Source: Clostridia bacterium (GTDB taxonomy: Bacteria; Bacillota; Clostridia; Christensenellales; Borkfalkiaceae). From it: a DNA stretch of 64,000 bases. Below the pieces are notes generated by a model. The model saw only the letters and a list, made by a program, of their open reading frames with translations, searched no databases and was not told the DNA's origin. This document shows positions 16,556-25,360 of the stretch, one piece after another (the stretch's first letter is position 1; every line of letters starts with the position of its first letter). The stretch is taken from positions 1 to 64,000 of the forward strand of contig JAFTKX010000056.1 of assembly GCA_017453045.1 (NCBI GenBank). The letters are read 5' to 3'. The position numbers and the translations under genes are program-made.

Positions 16556-17509
16556 ATGAGAGCAAGAAACGCTTTAAAAATAGCCATGGGCAATTACTCG
16601 CTCGTGTTTAAAAACCTTTTGTATAAATTCGCGGTGTTTTCAATATTCGCCCTTTCGTTAGGGTTGATATTAAAAATTGCCATAAATCCTTTCGTCGAGG
16701 CGTTTCGCCCCGTACTTAAAGCCCTTTGGGGCGTGGTAACCGCAATAGTTAGCGGAGACGCGCACGATAGCGCAAGGGCGCTCCTTAAAGGCGAGTTTAA
16801 CGTCTTTTTAACTTTCCTTTCAGACAATATCGGCGGAATAGTTTGGATGGTGGTTATCGTCGTCGTTTTCGTTTTGGTATATAGATTTGTAACGGGCGTT
16901 AGCGATTGTACCCTTATGATTTTGGTTAACGGACACATGACCGATATGTCGCACAGGGGATATTTAGTCGTAATGATTGAAAATCTTAAAAAAATACTCG
17001 TTTATCAACTTATAGACGCGTTTTCTACGGTAATATACTCGGTGGTCGTTGGCGTTATAGTATGGGGAGTTTTCAAACTTTTGATATTAGTTATGCCACT
17101 TTTGGCTCTTTTCGGATGCGGACTCGTTCTTGTTTTAGCCGTCGCTTTATACAGTACGGTTTTCAGTCAAGTAATGGCAAATTTGTTAATAGGCGGACAC
17201 AAGAGCGTTAAAACCGCCTTTGCAAGCGGTTTCGTTCCTAAAAAAGAATATTTCTTTAAAATGTTCGCGTCTTATCTTGCCGTGGCTTTAATAATCGTTT
17301 ATCTTTACGTATCGGTTGCAATATTTACTTTCGGCGTTGGATTATTACTTCTTATTCCGTTCTCGTCGCTACTCGTCGTATGTATGAAAACGGTTGACTT
17401 TTTTACCATAAATAAGAAAAAATATTTCGTAGATTACGACACAATCGTTGTTCCAAAAGAACTTAGGGAGAATGATGAGAAGTTGTTGTCGGATGAGATA
17501 GAAATCTAA
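16556..17509 (+). CDS. Unknown polytopic membrane protein between two repeat cassettes
   Basis: 317 residues with about six hydrophobic segments (near 25-45, 95-115, 150-175, 177-205, 240-265 and 265-280) and short charged ends. No known family motif is recognised; the layout resembles poorly characterised Clostridial membrane proteins. AAAGGAG precedes the ATG and a consensus promoter lies upstream. The gene is bracketed on both sides by near-identical repeat cassettes, so it could be moved or deleted by recombination between them. Codon use is like the neighbours, so no sign of recent foreign origin. Confidence 0.75.
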   Translation: MRARNALKIAMGNYSLVFKNLLYKFAVFSIFALSLGLILKIAINPFVEAFRPVLKALWGVVTAIVSGDAHDSARALLKGEFNVFLTFLSDNIGGIVWMVVIVVVFVLVYRFVTGVSDCTLMILVNGHMTDMSHRGYLVVMIENLKKILVYQLIDAFSTVIYSVVVGVIVWGVFKLLILVMPLLALFGCGLVLVLAVALYSTVFSQVMANLLIGGHKSVKTAFASGFVPKKEYFFKMFASYLAVALIIVYLYVSVAIFTFGVGLLLLIPFSSLLVVCMKTVDFFTINKKKYFVDYDTIVVPKELRENDEKLLSDEIEI

Positions 17510-17514
17510 AATTT

Positions 17515-18066
17515 AAAGGCTTATCTGCGTCGCAATACTGCGTTTCTGCAAGTCATTTACGACTGGGATGACCGATAAGGTCTATCCCACCTGCAAATTT
17601 CTTGCGAGCCTTGTCTTGCTCGCATCTAACCCTTTAATTTAAACCGCTATCTACTTCGCAATACTGCGTTTATATTTTTATTGTCACTCTAGCAGTCTCC
17701 CCAAAGGGCGACAATAGAGTCCCCCTTTATAAAATGCGCGCTTGCAAAAAAGAGATTCTATAATTTTTCTTTGAAAAATTGCAACTCGTCGAAGTTCTAA
17801 ACCCTTGCAAGTCGTAGGGGAGGGGCTTGCCCCTCCCGCAAATATAGCCCAAGCGAGATTCTATCACTTCATTGCATTTCGTTCCAGAATGACAGTAATA
17901 AAAAATTGTAAAACTCGTAGGGAGGGGCAAGCCCCTCCCGCAAAACGCTAAAGAACGAGATTCTATTGTCGGCTATGCCGACAGCCAGAATGACAATAGA
18001 AAAAGTAGTTGTCTTATGCTCGTATAATAAAAAAATATTTCGTAGGGGAGGGGCTTGCCCCTCCCT
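17515..18066. repeat. Repeat cassette, copy 2 (order A-P-C-P-B-P)
   Basis: Block A (from AAAGGCTTATCTGCGTCG to about 17810) matches copy 1 almost throughout. Palindromes follow at 17817-17837, 17920-17939 (here GGGAGGGGCAAGCCCCTCCC, with an AA centre) and 18044-18065. Block C now precedes block B, the reverse of copy 1. The stretch has no supported gene. Confidence 0.85.
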
Positions 18067-18110
18067 GTTTTGAGCCTTGTATTGCTCGTGTGTAAAATCT
18101 AAAATAAGTT

Positions 18111-18140
18111 CGCCGTTGCTGTCTGCAACGGCGTTTTTTT
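18111..18140 (+). terminator. Terminator closing the repeat region
   Basis: CGCCGTTGC 18111-18119 pairs with GCAACGGCG 18125-18133, followed by seven T. Confidence 0.75.
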
Positions 18141-18141
18141 A

Positions 18142-18378
18142 TCATTTCGTTTTACAAATAGTCTTTTTAAATTCGTCGTGTTTTTTGTAAAAGTCAATCA
18201 TTTTTTCATTCATCATATAATGTTTCGGCGGATAAACCGCGGTGTCGGTCAACTCGCTTTTAACAGGTTGGCTTTGGCTATTGGAGGTTTGTTCTGTTTC
18301 TTTTTTTGCAAACTCCTTTTTGCCGTTTGGCGATAAACTCAATTTGTCTATTAGGTCAAAAAGCCCGAATTTTTCCAT
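18142..18378 (-). CDS. Small unknown soluble protein
   Basis: About 78 residues; not recognised. A lysine-rich N-terminal helix (KFGLFDLIDKL), a polar serine/glutamine linker, then YPPKHYMMNEKMIDFYKKHDEF, probably helical. No signal peptide or membrane segment. ATG 18378 has AGGAG 7 nt upstream; the GTG two codons earlier is too close to it. Possibly a short adaptor, but the sequence gives no partner. Confidence 0.55.
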   Translation of the reverse strand: MEKFGLFDLIDKLSLSPNGKKEFAKKETEQTSNSQSQPVKSELTDTAVYPPKHYMMNEKMIDFYKKHDEFKKTICKTK

Positions 18379-18426
18379 TTTCACACTCCTTTTTTTATTT
18401 TTAAATAAAAATATGCCGTTAAATAA

Positions 18427-18455
18427 TTGCGTATTTGAAAAATTTAGTATATAAT
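18427..18455 (+). promoter_or_regulatory. Promoter of the beta-propeller-like lipoprotein
   Basis: TTGCGT 18427-18432, 17 bp, TATAAT 18450-18455. The predicted 5' leader is about 68 nt. Confidence 0.55.
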
Positions 18456-18529
18456 TGTAAAGTGCATATGTATCTAATTAACAATATGTAATTATAATTT
18501 TAGATATTCCAAAAATTAAGGAGTAGAAA

Positions 18530-20092
18530 ATGGGCAAAAAACTTTTATGCTTTATCATTGCTGTATGTTGCGCGCTCGGTCTCGTGGCTTGTGGAGGCGG
18601 TAAAAAAATCGCTATGGACTCGTCGAGTAGAGTAGACAACACTTTAAAGGCAGGTTTCGTTGCAGAAACTGCCGATTACGTTTACTTTATTAACGGCGCG
18701 GAAAGTTACGCAACCACTTACACTACTGGCGACGTAACCAAAGGCGCTCTTATGAGAGTTAAAAAATCAGAATTTGCAGACCTTTCAACCGCAAATTACG
18801 AAACCGTCGTTTCAAAACTTATAGTTGCAGACGATACGAAGGCTGGTTTCTATATTTTCGGCGATTACGTTTATTACGCTGTTCCGTCTACCGAAAAGGA
18901 CACGACGGGCGCGCTTAAAAACGACCAACTCAATTTCTTCAGTACCAAACTTGACGCAACTGGGACGTCATCAAACATTACCGGTCGCGATTTTCCACAC
19001 TCGGCGCAATATAGATATATTAAGTCGGGCGACAACGTTTATCTCGTCGTTTATAGTACTGAACTCTACGTTTACGACGCTAAAACTTGCAAAGAAGTTT
19101 ATACAACCGAAGCAGGTAAGGACGATAAAAAGGTAGACAAGATTGACGTTGCCGAAGTTTTATTCTCGGATAGCGCGGTATATTTTACCACTCTCCCTGT
19201 AAATAAAGACCTTTCGGATGAAGAAAACGTACAAAAGCACGCTTTCCATAACGTTTACAAAGTAAATCTTGGCGCAACCGTTACCGGAGATTTAGTAATC
19301 GACGGCGCGGGCGAAACCTTTGGCGGAAAAGCAGGTTTATTAGGCGTAACCGTTGACCTTTTAAGAGCGCACAACGGAAAAGTTTACTTCTCGTATACTC
19401 AAATCAATACGGGAACGGGCGCAAGTTCGGTTTACGTTGCAGTTGAAGAAAGCAAGTTAGCGAGCGACAAATCGGCTACTTGGATGGCTGATAACACTCC
19501 TATCGCAAAGAATAAACATACTGCAAACGCGTATGCGGACACTTCTATATTCCACGGCGATTTAGTTTATTACGTTGACGCTACTTTCGGTCTCGTTTGT
19601 TACGACGCAAGCAAAGTTGGCGACGCGGAAAACACCGACCTTGGACTTTCGGTTGTTAAATATTCCGAAACTTTAAAAACGGCTACTTTGTGTTTTGTAA
19701 GCGTTGAAGGCGAAGATACCTATATGTATTTCCGCGATTCTTCAAACAATTACTACAAGGTAAACCTTAACGGCGAAAGCGACGAATTAAGACTTAATAC
19801 CTTTGCCGTAAACGCAACTTGGTATTCTCCCGAAGTTGTAAAGGTTGGCGACGCGTACTATTTCGTATGCAGTTATTCCGACTCTAAATTCGGTTCTTAC
19901 GTATATGCAATCAACACTACCAAACTTGCTGAAGAATACGAAAAACTCAGCGACGACGACAAGGCTGATTTCTACACCGAAAGAACTGAAGACGACGAAG
20001 AAGTTTTAGTAAGAGCAGAAGATTTCAGTTCGCTTCTTGGTCAAAAGTCTGAAGCAGACTTAAAGGCTGAAGAAGAAAGCGCTGACGCTTAA
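18530..20092 (+). CDS. Secreted lipoprotein, DUF5050/beta-propeller-like
   Basis: 520 residues. Signal peptide with lipobox LVAC (Cys21), then GGGKK. The mature part carries recurrent YVYFINGAESY, YVYYAVPSTEK, VYFSYTQI, LVYYVDATFG and AYYFVCSYSD strands, spaced as in DUF5050/propeller proteins that read as repeated Tyr-rich blades. The acidic C-terminal tail is rich in Glu/Asp/Ala. Ligand and role are unknown. AAGGAG precedes the ATG. Monocistronic, with a strong terminator downstream. Confidence 0.75.
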   Translation: MGKKLLCFIIAVCCALGLVACGGGKKIAMDSSSRVDNTLKAGFVAETADYVYFINGAESYATTYTTGDVTKGALMRVKKSEFADLSTANYETVVSKLIVADDTKAGFYIFGDYVYYAVPSTEKDTTGALKNDQLNFFSTKLDATGTSSNITGRDFPHSAQYRYIKSGDNVYLVVYSTELYVYDAKTCKEVYTTEAGKDDKKVDKIDVAEVLFSDSAVYFTTLPVNKDLSDEENVQKHAFHNVYKVNLGATVTGDLVIDGAGETFGGKAGLLGVTVDLLRAHNGKVYFSYTQINTGTGASSVYVAVEESKLASDKSATWMADNTPIAKNKHTANAYADTSIFHGDLVYYVDATFGLVCYDASKVGDAENTDLGLSVVKYSETLKTATLCFVSVEGEDTYMYFRDSSNNYYKVNLNGESDELRLNTFAVNATWYSPEVVKVGDAYYFVCSYSDSKFGSYVYAINTTKLAEEYEKLSDDDKADFYTERTEDDEEVLVRAEDFSSLLGQKSEADLKAEEESADA

Positions 20093-20112
20093 TAATCAAT
20101 AATTAAATTGGC

Positions 20113-20141
20113 AAAAGACTCGACTATCGTCGAGTCTTTTT
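20113..20141 (+). terminator. Terminator after the propeller-like lipoprotein
   Basis: AAAAGACTCGAC / GTCGAGTCTTTT, loop TATC. Confidence 0.85.
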
Positions 20142-20279
20142 ATATGCAGTCGAGAGTTAATAAGATTATTATCAAACTAAATTTAAAAAGAGTAATAATA
20201 ATTTTATAAATATAATACACTTTTTATAAAAATATGGTATACTTATTTTATTAGGCGATAAAAAGGAAAATTTATAAAA

Positions 20280-21227
20280 ATGAAAGAAGAAATAAATTTG
20301 AAATTTAAAGACAGTAAGCAGTGGTTTAAAGCCGTAATTTTAGGTGCTTTAATAGGGCTTGCAGTAATTTTCCCCGGAGTTAGCGGAGCGACGATTGCAA
20401 TTATTTTCGGGCTATATTCGAGCATGCTTTATTCGTTAGGGAATATTTTAAAAGAGTTTAAAAAATGCTTTCTATTTTTATTACCTATCGGAATAGGTAT
20501 GGTAGTCGGTTTTGTCGTCGGGTTTTTCTTCGTCAGAGAGATTTTTAATATTCAACCATTTTTAGTTATTTGTCTTTTCGCAGGGCTTATGATAGGTGCG
20601 TTTCCCACGGTTAGCGCGGAAATTAAAGGTGAAAAATGGACTGTAGGTAGAGTAATATCTATTATTATAGGTGTCATAATTCCGATAGTCGTCGGCGTTT
20701 CGTCTATCTTTTTACAAACTTCGTCGTCTGAGCCGATTGTGGCAACTCCAACTCTTATTTTGCTTTATTTTATAATGGGATTTATCGTTAGCGTTACTCA
20801 AATTATTCCGGGGCTTTCTTGTTCGGCGCTACTTATGGCATTTGGTCAATTTGGGGCGATACTTGCGTCAATTCATTTAGAATATTTACAGCAAAATCCG
20901 CTCGTAATCGTCGCCCTTTTATCTTTAGCGGTCGGCTTTATCGTCGGTATCGTAGTATTTTCTAAATTGTTGAACAACTTGCTTGAAAAAAGAAAAGTAG
21001 GCGCGTTTACCGTGATAGTAGGCTTATCGTTAGGCTCTATTGCGTCAATGTTCTTAAACTCTGATATATACGCCGTTTATACTTCGTGGACTACGCCTAT
21101 TGAGGCGGTAAAAAGTATAAGCATAGGAATTCTTTTGCTTGCCGTAGGCTACGTTCTATCTTACTTTCTCGTTAGATATCAAAAACAAGTCGATGTAAAA
21201 ACAAATGCTGAAAACGGGGAAAAATAA
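20280..21227 (+). CDS. popT: DUF368-family polyprenyl-phosphate transporter
   Basis: 315 residues, about eight to nine membrane segments. The defining DUF368 motif FPGVSGATIAIIFG (about 37-50) and its internal repeat IIPGLSCSALLMAFG (about 178-192) are clear; the duplicated PG(V/L)S loops suggest an inverted-repeat fold. DUF368 proteins (PopT) recycle undecaprenyl phosphate across the membrane for wall synthesis. AAGGA lies upstream of the ATG at a long spacing. A P-loop gene follows 29 nt later, and a terminator closes the pair. Confidence 0.85.
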   Translation: MKEEINLKFKDSKQWFKAVILGALIGLAVIFPGVSGATIAIIFGLYSSMLYSLGNILKEFKKCFLFLLPIGIGMVVGFVVGFFFVREIFNIQPFLVICLFAGLMIGAFPTVSAEIKGEKWTVGRVISIIIGVIIPIVVGVSSIFLQTSSSEPIVATPTLILLYFIMGFIVSVTQIIPGLSCSALLMAFGQFGAILASIHLEYLQQNPLVIVALLSLAVGFIVGIVVFSKLLNNLLEKRKVGAFTVIVGLSLGSIASMFLNSDIYAVYTSWTTPIEAVKSISIGILLLAVGYVLSYFLVRYQKQVDVKTNAENGEK

Positions 21228-21256
21228 AAGGTTGAGAAAAACAATGGAGAATAAGC

Positions 21257-21682
21257 ATGGTAATTGCAATAGTGGGAGAAAACTGTGTTGGTAAGTCTAC
21301 GCTTGCTAAACAAATCTCCGAAAAGATGTCGTCTAAAATCTATTCTGGAAAGGACTATTTAAGGCTTGAAAAAAGCCCTCAAATAGCCGAGCAGAAGTTT
21401 ATAAAAATGTTAAGCGATGGGATAAACGGCGAAAACATAATATATCTTGTAACCGAAAAGGAGCATTTAAAACTATTGCCAAACGGAGCAAAGATTATAG
21501 TTATGACCGCAGATTTAGAGCAAATAAAAGAGCGGTTTAAGGTTCGTATGGGCGGAAATCTACCACCGCCCGTAGAGAAAATGTTGGAAAACAGACATGG
21601 GATATTTGACAATTTACAGTGTAGCATAAAAATAAAAAGTGGAGAGTATTCATTAGAAAGCGTATTAAAAGCAATAAAATAA
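21257..21682 (+). CDS. Small P-loop nucleotide kinase-like protein
   Basis: 141 residues. Walker A is GENCVGKST (residues 7-15). A later RFKVRMGGNLPPPVEKMLENR segment resembles the lid or basic region of adenylate/shikimate-type kinases. It lacks a full lid and acceptor signature, so the substrate is unknown. GGAG precedes ATG 21257. It lies downstream of the DUF368 gene and probably shares its transcript. Confidence 0.6.
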   Translation: MVIAIVGENCVGKSTLAKQISEKMSSKIYSGKDYLRLEKSPQIAEQKFIKMLSDGINGENIIYLVTEKEHLKLLPNGAKIIVMTADLEQIKERFKVRMGGNLPPPVEKMLENRHGIFDNLQCSIKIKSGEYSLESVLKAIK

Positions 21683-21684
21683 TC

Positions 21685-21715
21685 AACCGCCCAAGCGTTT
21701 GCTTGGGCGGTTTCA
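21685..21715 (+). terminator. Terminator after the P-loop gene
   Basis: AACCGCCCAAGC / GCTTGGGCGGTTT with a GTTT loop. Confidence 0.85.
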
Positions 21716-21747
21716 CGTTAAACAAGTTTATCCTATGGATAACACGT

Positions 21748-22602
21748 TTAGAGATAATATTTTATAGAATTTTCTATCCAGTAAGAAAAAGTTGCTCGTT
21801 TAAAATTCTTCTCGTAAGGTTTTAATTTTTTTAGCATAGGCGCGCCGTCAGAAACGTCGTGCCACAAGTCGCAAAATACGAAATCAAAATCGGTTTTAGG
21901 CGGACTACTCATAAAGTCGAACGCGTCAGCCTTTATTATTTCAATCTTATCTTTGCAGGGGAACTGCGGTAAAATAAAATTATTAAAAAGGTCGATAACG
22001 TCTTGATTTTTTTCAACTACAGTAACGCTTTTTACGTTATCTTTCATACCGCACGAAAACGCGAAATATCCAAGCCCAAGACCTAAAGTTAAAACCTTTC
22101 CGCTTGCTTTTTGGATGGGCTCTTTCATAGTGTTTATTTCGTTCGGGGTAACGGTCATCCAAATTCTTCCGTTTTCTTTTACGGCAGGGTAGGTAAATTC
22201 TCTATCGAAAAAACTAATTTTAGGTATTATTACGCCTGTAAAATCTTCGGTTAAATCGTCTTCAACGAAAGGCTCGTATTTTCTATATTTTTCGTAGCAA
22301 AGTTCGCTATCGCCGTGTTTTTGGTTTTTAAAACTAATCGTTTTGTAGTACTCGTCTTCTTGGTATTTTTCAGGGGACGATTTTTTAATGGCAAGGGGAT
22401 AATATTTATTAAAAAAATTCCTATCCTTTCCGTACGTGTCAACGTCAACGCTTTCAGCCATAAAAAAGCGGAGCGCTTCTTCGTCGGAAACGCCCGTTTC
22501 CATAATTTCTTCAATCGTTTTGCTTATCGTAGTTTCAAAGTTGGAATTTAAAAACCTTGCGATAAGATTTAAAAGTGTAAAATCTTTTTCTTGAGTATTC
22601 AT
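21748..22602 (-). CDS. Class I SAM methyltransferase / spermidine-synthase-like protein
   Basis: 284 residues. The N-terminal 130 residues are unknown and partly helical. The C-terminal half is a Rossmann fold with motif I VLTLGLGLGYFAF (about 170), acidic strand end VTVVEKN (about 195), and DFVFCDLWHD (about 240), resembling spermidine-synthase-type methyltransferases. No substrate motif for polyamines is evident. Located 26 nt downstream of yugP on the same strand, so the two are probably co-transcribed. Confidence 0.65.
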   Translation of the reverse strand: MNTQEKDFTLLNLIARFLNSNFETTISKTIEEIMETGVSDEEALRFFMAESVDVDTYGKDRNFFNKYYPLAIKKSSPEKYQEDEYYKTISFKNQKHGDSELCYEKYRKYEPFVEDDLTEDFTGVIIPKISFFDREFTYPAVKENGRIWMTVTPNEINTMKEPIQKASGKVLTLGLGLGYFAFSCGMKDNVKSVTVVEKNQDVIDLFNNFILPQFPCKDKIEIIKADAFDFMSSPPKTDFDFVFCDLWHDVSDGAPMLKKLKPYEKNFKRATFSYWIENSIKYYL

Positions 22603-22610
22603 AAATCAGC

Positions 22611-22625
22611 CTATAAGTCGTTTAA
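22611..22625 (+). repeat. Dispersed word between yugP and the methyltransferase gene
   Basis: CTATAAGTCGTTTAA on the plus strand, in the 26-bp gap. It is antisense to both flanking genes, unlike most copies. Confidence 0.5.
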
Positions 22626-22628
22626 TTG

Positions 22629-23351
22629 TCAATCTCTGCTTCTAAATCTGTTTAAAATAAGGATAAATCTTATAAGGTAAAGAGCCGAAACGACGAGCGA
22701 TGCAACGTACGTTAAAGCGGCTGCGGTTAAAACTTTGTTGGCTCTTTTTAATTCCGCGTCGTCTAAAACGGCGGTATCTTTAAGCATTGAAATCGCCCTT
22801 TTCGACGCGTCGAGTTCTACGGGTAGAGTAACGAGCGCAAATATGGTCGAAAGAGAGTAGAGAAAAACGCCTATCGTTATTATTAACGTGCCGAAATTAT
22901 CTCCGCTACCGCCGATTGCAAGTTCGAGTATTACGCCCAAAATCGCAATGGGAACGGCAAGCCGTGAGCCGATATTAGTTACGGGAACTAAAAAACTCCG
23001 CAGTTTTAATAAGATTGAATTAGAGTGTTTTTGAACGGCGTGTCCGCATTCGTGCGCGGCAACTCCGAGAGCGGATATGCTTGAGTTTCCGTAAACGGCG
23101 TCCGACAAACTTAAAACGTCGGTAGACGGGTTGTAATTGTCCGTTAAATTTCCGCTAATTCGCCTTACGGCAACCGAATTACAACCGTTTTTTTCAAGTA
23201 GCATTTGGCTCATTTCGTTAGCAGTCCAGCCTGAAAGAGCGTTTATTTTGGAATATTTTTTAAAGGTTGAATTAACCTTATACTGCGCCCAAATCGACAA
23301 AATAAGACCGGGGATAAGAACGGCGAGCGAGCCGTAAAAAACGTAATACAT
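22629..23351 (-). CDS. yugP: YugP-type membrane zinc metallopeptidase
   Basis: 240 residues. An N-terminal membrane segment (about 5-22), then the zinc site AAHECGHAVQKH (His100, Glu101, His104). Two or three C-terminal membrane helices follow, with LPVELDASKRAI (about 185), which carries the likely third ligand region. This is the standard layout of the YugP family. Its physiological substrate is not established. It heads a two-gene minus-strand unit with the methyltransferase-like gene. Confidence 0.85.
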   Translation of the reverse strand: MYYVFYGSLAVLIPGLILSIWAQYKVNSTFKKYSKINALSGWTANEMSQMLLEKNGCNSVAVRRISGNLTDNYNPSTDVLSLSDAVYGNSSISALGVAAHECGHAVQKHSNSILLKLRSFLVPVTNIGSRLAVPIAILGVILELAIGGSGDNFGTLIITIGVFLYSLSTIFALVTLPVELDASKRAISMLKDTAVLDDAELKRANKVLTAAALTYVASLVVSALYLIRFILILNRFRSRD

Positions 23352-23454
23352 AAATCTCCTATATAAATTGTTTAGTCTTACATATTATGTGTAAAATTTT
23401 ATCATTTAGCCAAAAAATTGTCAATAGGTTTTTGAAAACGGCGTGATAAAAAGG

Positions 23455-24375
23455 TTAGATAATGATAACGTTTTCAATAACGCCACGAACGAGCGATACT
23501 TTTGCGTATTCGACTTTATCGCTGTATAAAAGGGTTACAACGTCGTCGCCAATAAAGTGGGGCGGTGGTAAAACCTTTTCAAAATTTCCTAAAAATTCTC
23601 TTAAGTCTTTAGCCTTTTCCTTTAATTTTGGAGAAAGAAAAACCGACGGGTCGCCGTCAATTAAAATTTCCTCAAAAAAGGCGTAAGGCACTAATTTTTC
23701 GGGAATAGAAAAGGGTGATCGCTTTGTCGAAATTGTAAAATTTAAGAGTTTTACTCCTTCTTCAAATCCCCATTTTGAAGAAATTGAATGTCCAAGCAAA
23801 TCGTTTTTGTTTTCTAAAGTCGTGATGCAGTTGTTTTCAAAGCCGTATCCGTCGCAAAGGTTTTTAAAAACGGGCGTTATTTTTCCGCTTACGCAATATC
23901 CTAAAATTAAACTTTTTTTTGCAACGCATACTGCAACGATATACTCCCGTCCTTTGTAGGCGCAACTTTCAAAAACTATTTTTTCGGGACAGAAAGGCAA
24001 ACCGTCTATAAAAAAGTCCGTTTCGTTTGACAAATAAAGTTTTACTCCGCCGTGATTATAGCACGAAACGGTTACGGGATTGGATAGAGGGAAAATTCGT
24101 TTTTCAATGAGTTTAAAGTCGGAAGAAAGTTTCTTAAAAAACTGCGGAATAAGCAAAAAACCGCCGTATAAGTCGATTATTTTAGTATTTTGGGTGTTGG
24201 AAGTAGTGTTTTTGTTTATAAAAAGGCTCGTTGGGAAAAACGTTTGGTCAAGTGGAAGAAACTCTAAAAAGCCCTCGTCAAACTCTAAAAAGGAAAAATT
24301 TTGCCCTGCCGTTCCAACGTAGTCGCCGTTTAGTTTTACGGCGCACGGCGTGGCGCATAAAAGATAATATAACAT
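23455..24375 (-). CDS. Unknown 306-aa protein
   Basis: Not recognised. Beta-rich throughout, with a hydrophobic N-terminus MLYYLLCATPCAVKLNGDYVG that reads more like a buried strand than a signal peptide. KVEYAKVSLVRGVIENVIII closes the protein. A sugar- or polymer-binding fold is conceivable, but there is no motif to support it. No Shine-Dalgarno sequence precedes the ATG; a weak TAGAAT lies 8 nt upstream, so the message may be leaderless. Divergent from the coiled-coil regulator gene. Confidence 0.6.
   Translation of the reverse strand: MLYYLLCATPCAVKLNGDYVGTAGQNFSFLEFDEGFLEFLPLDQTFFPTSLFINKNTTSNTQNTKIIDLYGGFLLIPQFFKKLSSDFKLIEKRIFPLSNPVTVSCYNHGGVKLYLSNETDFFIDGLPFCPEKIVFESCAYKGREYIVAVCVAKKSLILGYCVSGKITPVFKNLCDGYGFENNCITTLENKNDLLGHSISSKWGFEEGVKLLNFTISTKRSPFSIPEKLVPYAFFEEILIDGDPSVFLSPKLKEKAKDLREFLGNFEKVLPPPHFIGDDVVTLLYSDKVEYAKVSLVRGVIENVIII
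24167..24180 (+). repeat. Dispersed word inside a coding region
   Basis: TATAAGTCGATTAT, exact consensus, within and antisense to the unknown 306-aa gene. The similarity to the copy at 32997 continues about 10 bases beyond the word (TTTTAGTATT). Confidence 0.5.
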
Positions 24376-24465
24376 ATTAAAATTTATTCTAAATCTATTT
24401 TCAATATGTATTATAATTTAAAAAACGGTCAATAATAGGCGTATCAAATTAAAAAAGGAGTAAAT

Positions 24466-25137
24466 ATGGTAAAAGTAAGCGAAAGCGAAATTAAAAAATT
24501 TTTTAAAAGAGCAAGTTTGGCAAAGGAAAGCGGAGAAAGTTTAAGTAAGATTTTTGAAGACTTTGCAAAAAAGACGGGAAAAGCCAAAGGAAGCGTGAGA
24601 AACTTTTATTATAGTTCTTTAAAAAAAGCCGAAATTGACGAAAGTTTTAAACAGCGATATTTGGGCGGATACGACCTTTCGACTAATAAGATTATCGTTT
24701 TCGACCAAGCCGAATCGAAAATGCTACTCAAAAAAATACTAATAGGTCAAACTTTTGGAAAGTCTGTAAGAAGGGTAATATCCGAAATGACTCAAAACCC
24801 ACAAGTTGCGCTTAGGTATCAAAATAAATACCGCAACTTGTTAAAATACGATAAAAAGGCGGTTTTTAGTATTCGCGAAGAAATAATAAAAGAATACGGC
24901 AAGTGTTTTAACCCATATCAAACGAAAGAGAGCGACGACTCTAAATTAAGCGCGCTAAAAAAAGAGATAAACCTTTTGTGCGATAGAATAGCCCTTAAAC
25001 TAAAGGAAGAAAACGAAGATTTAAAAAGAAAACTTGAAGAAAGCGAAAAGGAAAACAAACTATTAAAAGACCTTTTAGAAAAACAGATCAAAACTGCAAG
25101 CACAGTCGATTTGTTAAAAAAGATAGGCGCAGTTTAA
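24466..25137 (+). CDS. Putative Myb/SANT-like DNA-binding protein with coiled-coil tail (RsfA-like)
   Basis: 223 residues. The N-terminal helical domain (about 1-65) has IKKFFKRASLAKESGESLSK and KTGKAKGSVRNFYYS, which resembles the SANT/Myb-like domain of RsfA-type prespore regulators. A central basic part follows, then a long C-terminal coiled coil (about 160-210; rich in KLKEENEDLKRKLEE). It is probably a dimeric DNA-binding protein; a sporulation role cannot be claimed from this window. AAAGGAG precedes the ATG. Confidence 0.5.
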   Translation: MVKVSESEIKKFFKRASLAKESGESLSKIFEDFAKKTGKAKGSVRNFYYSSLKKAEIDESFKQRYLGGYDLSTNKIIVFDQAESKMLLKKILIGQTFGKSVRRVISEMTQNPQVALRYQNKYRNLLKYDKKAVFSIREEIIKEYGKCFNPYQTKESDDSKLSALKKEINLLCDRIALKLKEENEDLKRKLEESEKENKLLKDLLEKQIKTASTVDLLKKIGAV

Positions 25138-25145
25138 ATTCAACA

Positions 25146-25194
25146 AAAAGCCCCGTATAAGTCGATTATCGGCAAAAATGCGGGACTTTTTTAA
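25146..25194 (+). terminator. Terminator with the dispersed word in its loop
   Basis: AGCCCCG pairs with CGGGACT (one mismatch), then TTTTTT. The 25-nt loop contains the dispersed word at 25156-25169. Confidence 0.5.
25156..25169 (+). repeat. Dispersed post-stop word
   Basis: TATAAGTCGATTAT, exact consensus, 19 nt after the stop of the coiled-coil gene, sense orientation. Confidence 0.6.
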
Positions 25195-25255
25195 TTGCTT
25201 TTTTAAACTTGCGACAAAAACTTACAAAGCCGATAGTTTTTTTAAAAATCGAAAA

Positions 25256-25315
25256 TTGTGAAAATTATATGTAAATACATATAATCCGCGTAAAAAAGTT
25301 GATTTTTAAAATCAA
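25256..25315 (+). promoter_or_regulatory. ABC-exporter promoter with two perfect palindromes
   Basis: Promoter TTGTGA 25256-25261, 18 bp, TATAAT 25280-25285. The palindrome ATTATATGTA-AA-TACATATAAT (25264-25285) covers the spacer and the -10 box, the usual position of a repressor site. A second perfect palindrome TTGATTTT-T-AAAATCAA lies at 25299-25315, just past the predicted start. The regulator is not in the neighbourhood. Confidence 0.6.
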
Positions 25316-25360
25316 AAGTGATAACTTTATTTGTATTAGAGATTTAAAGGAGAGAAAGAA

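Noticed and set aside
25299-25315. FNR-type site in the ABC promoter (TTGAT...ATCAA)
   Set aside because: Spacing is 7 rather than 4 bp and it lies past the start; treated as an unassigned palindrome.
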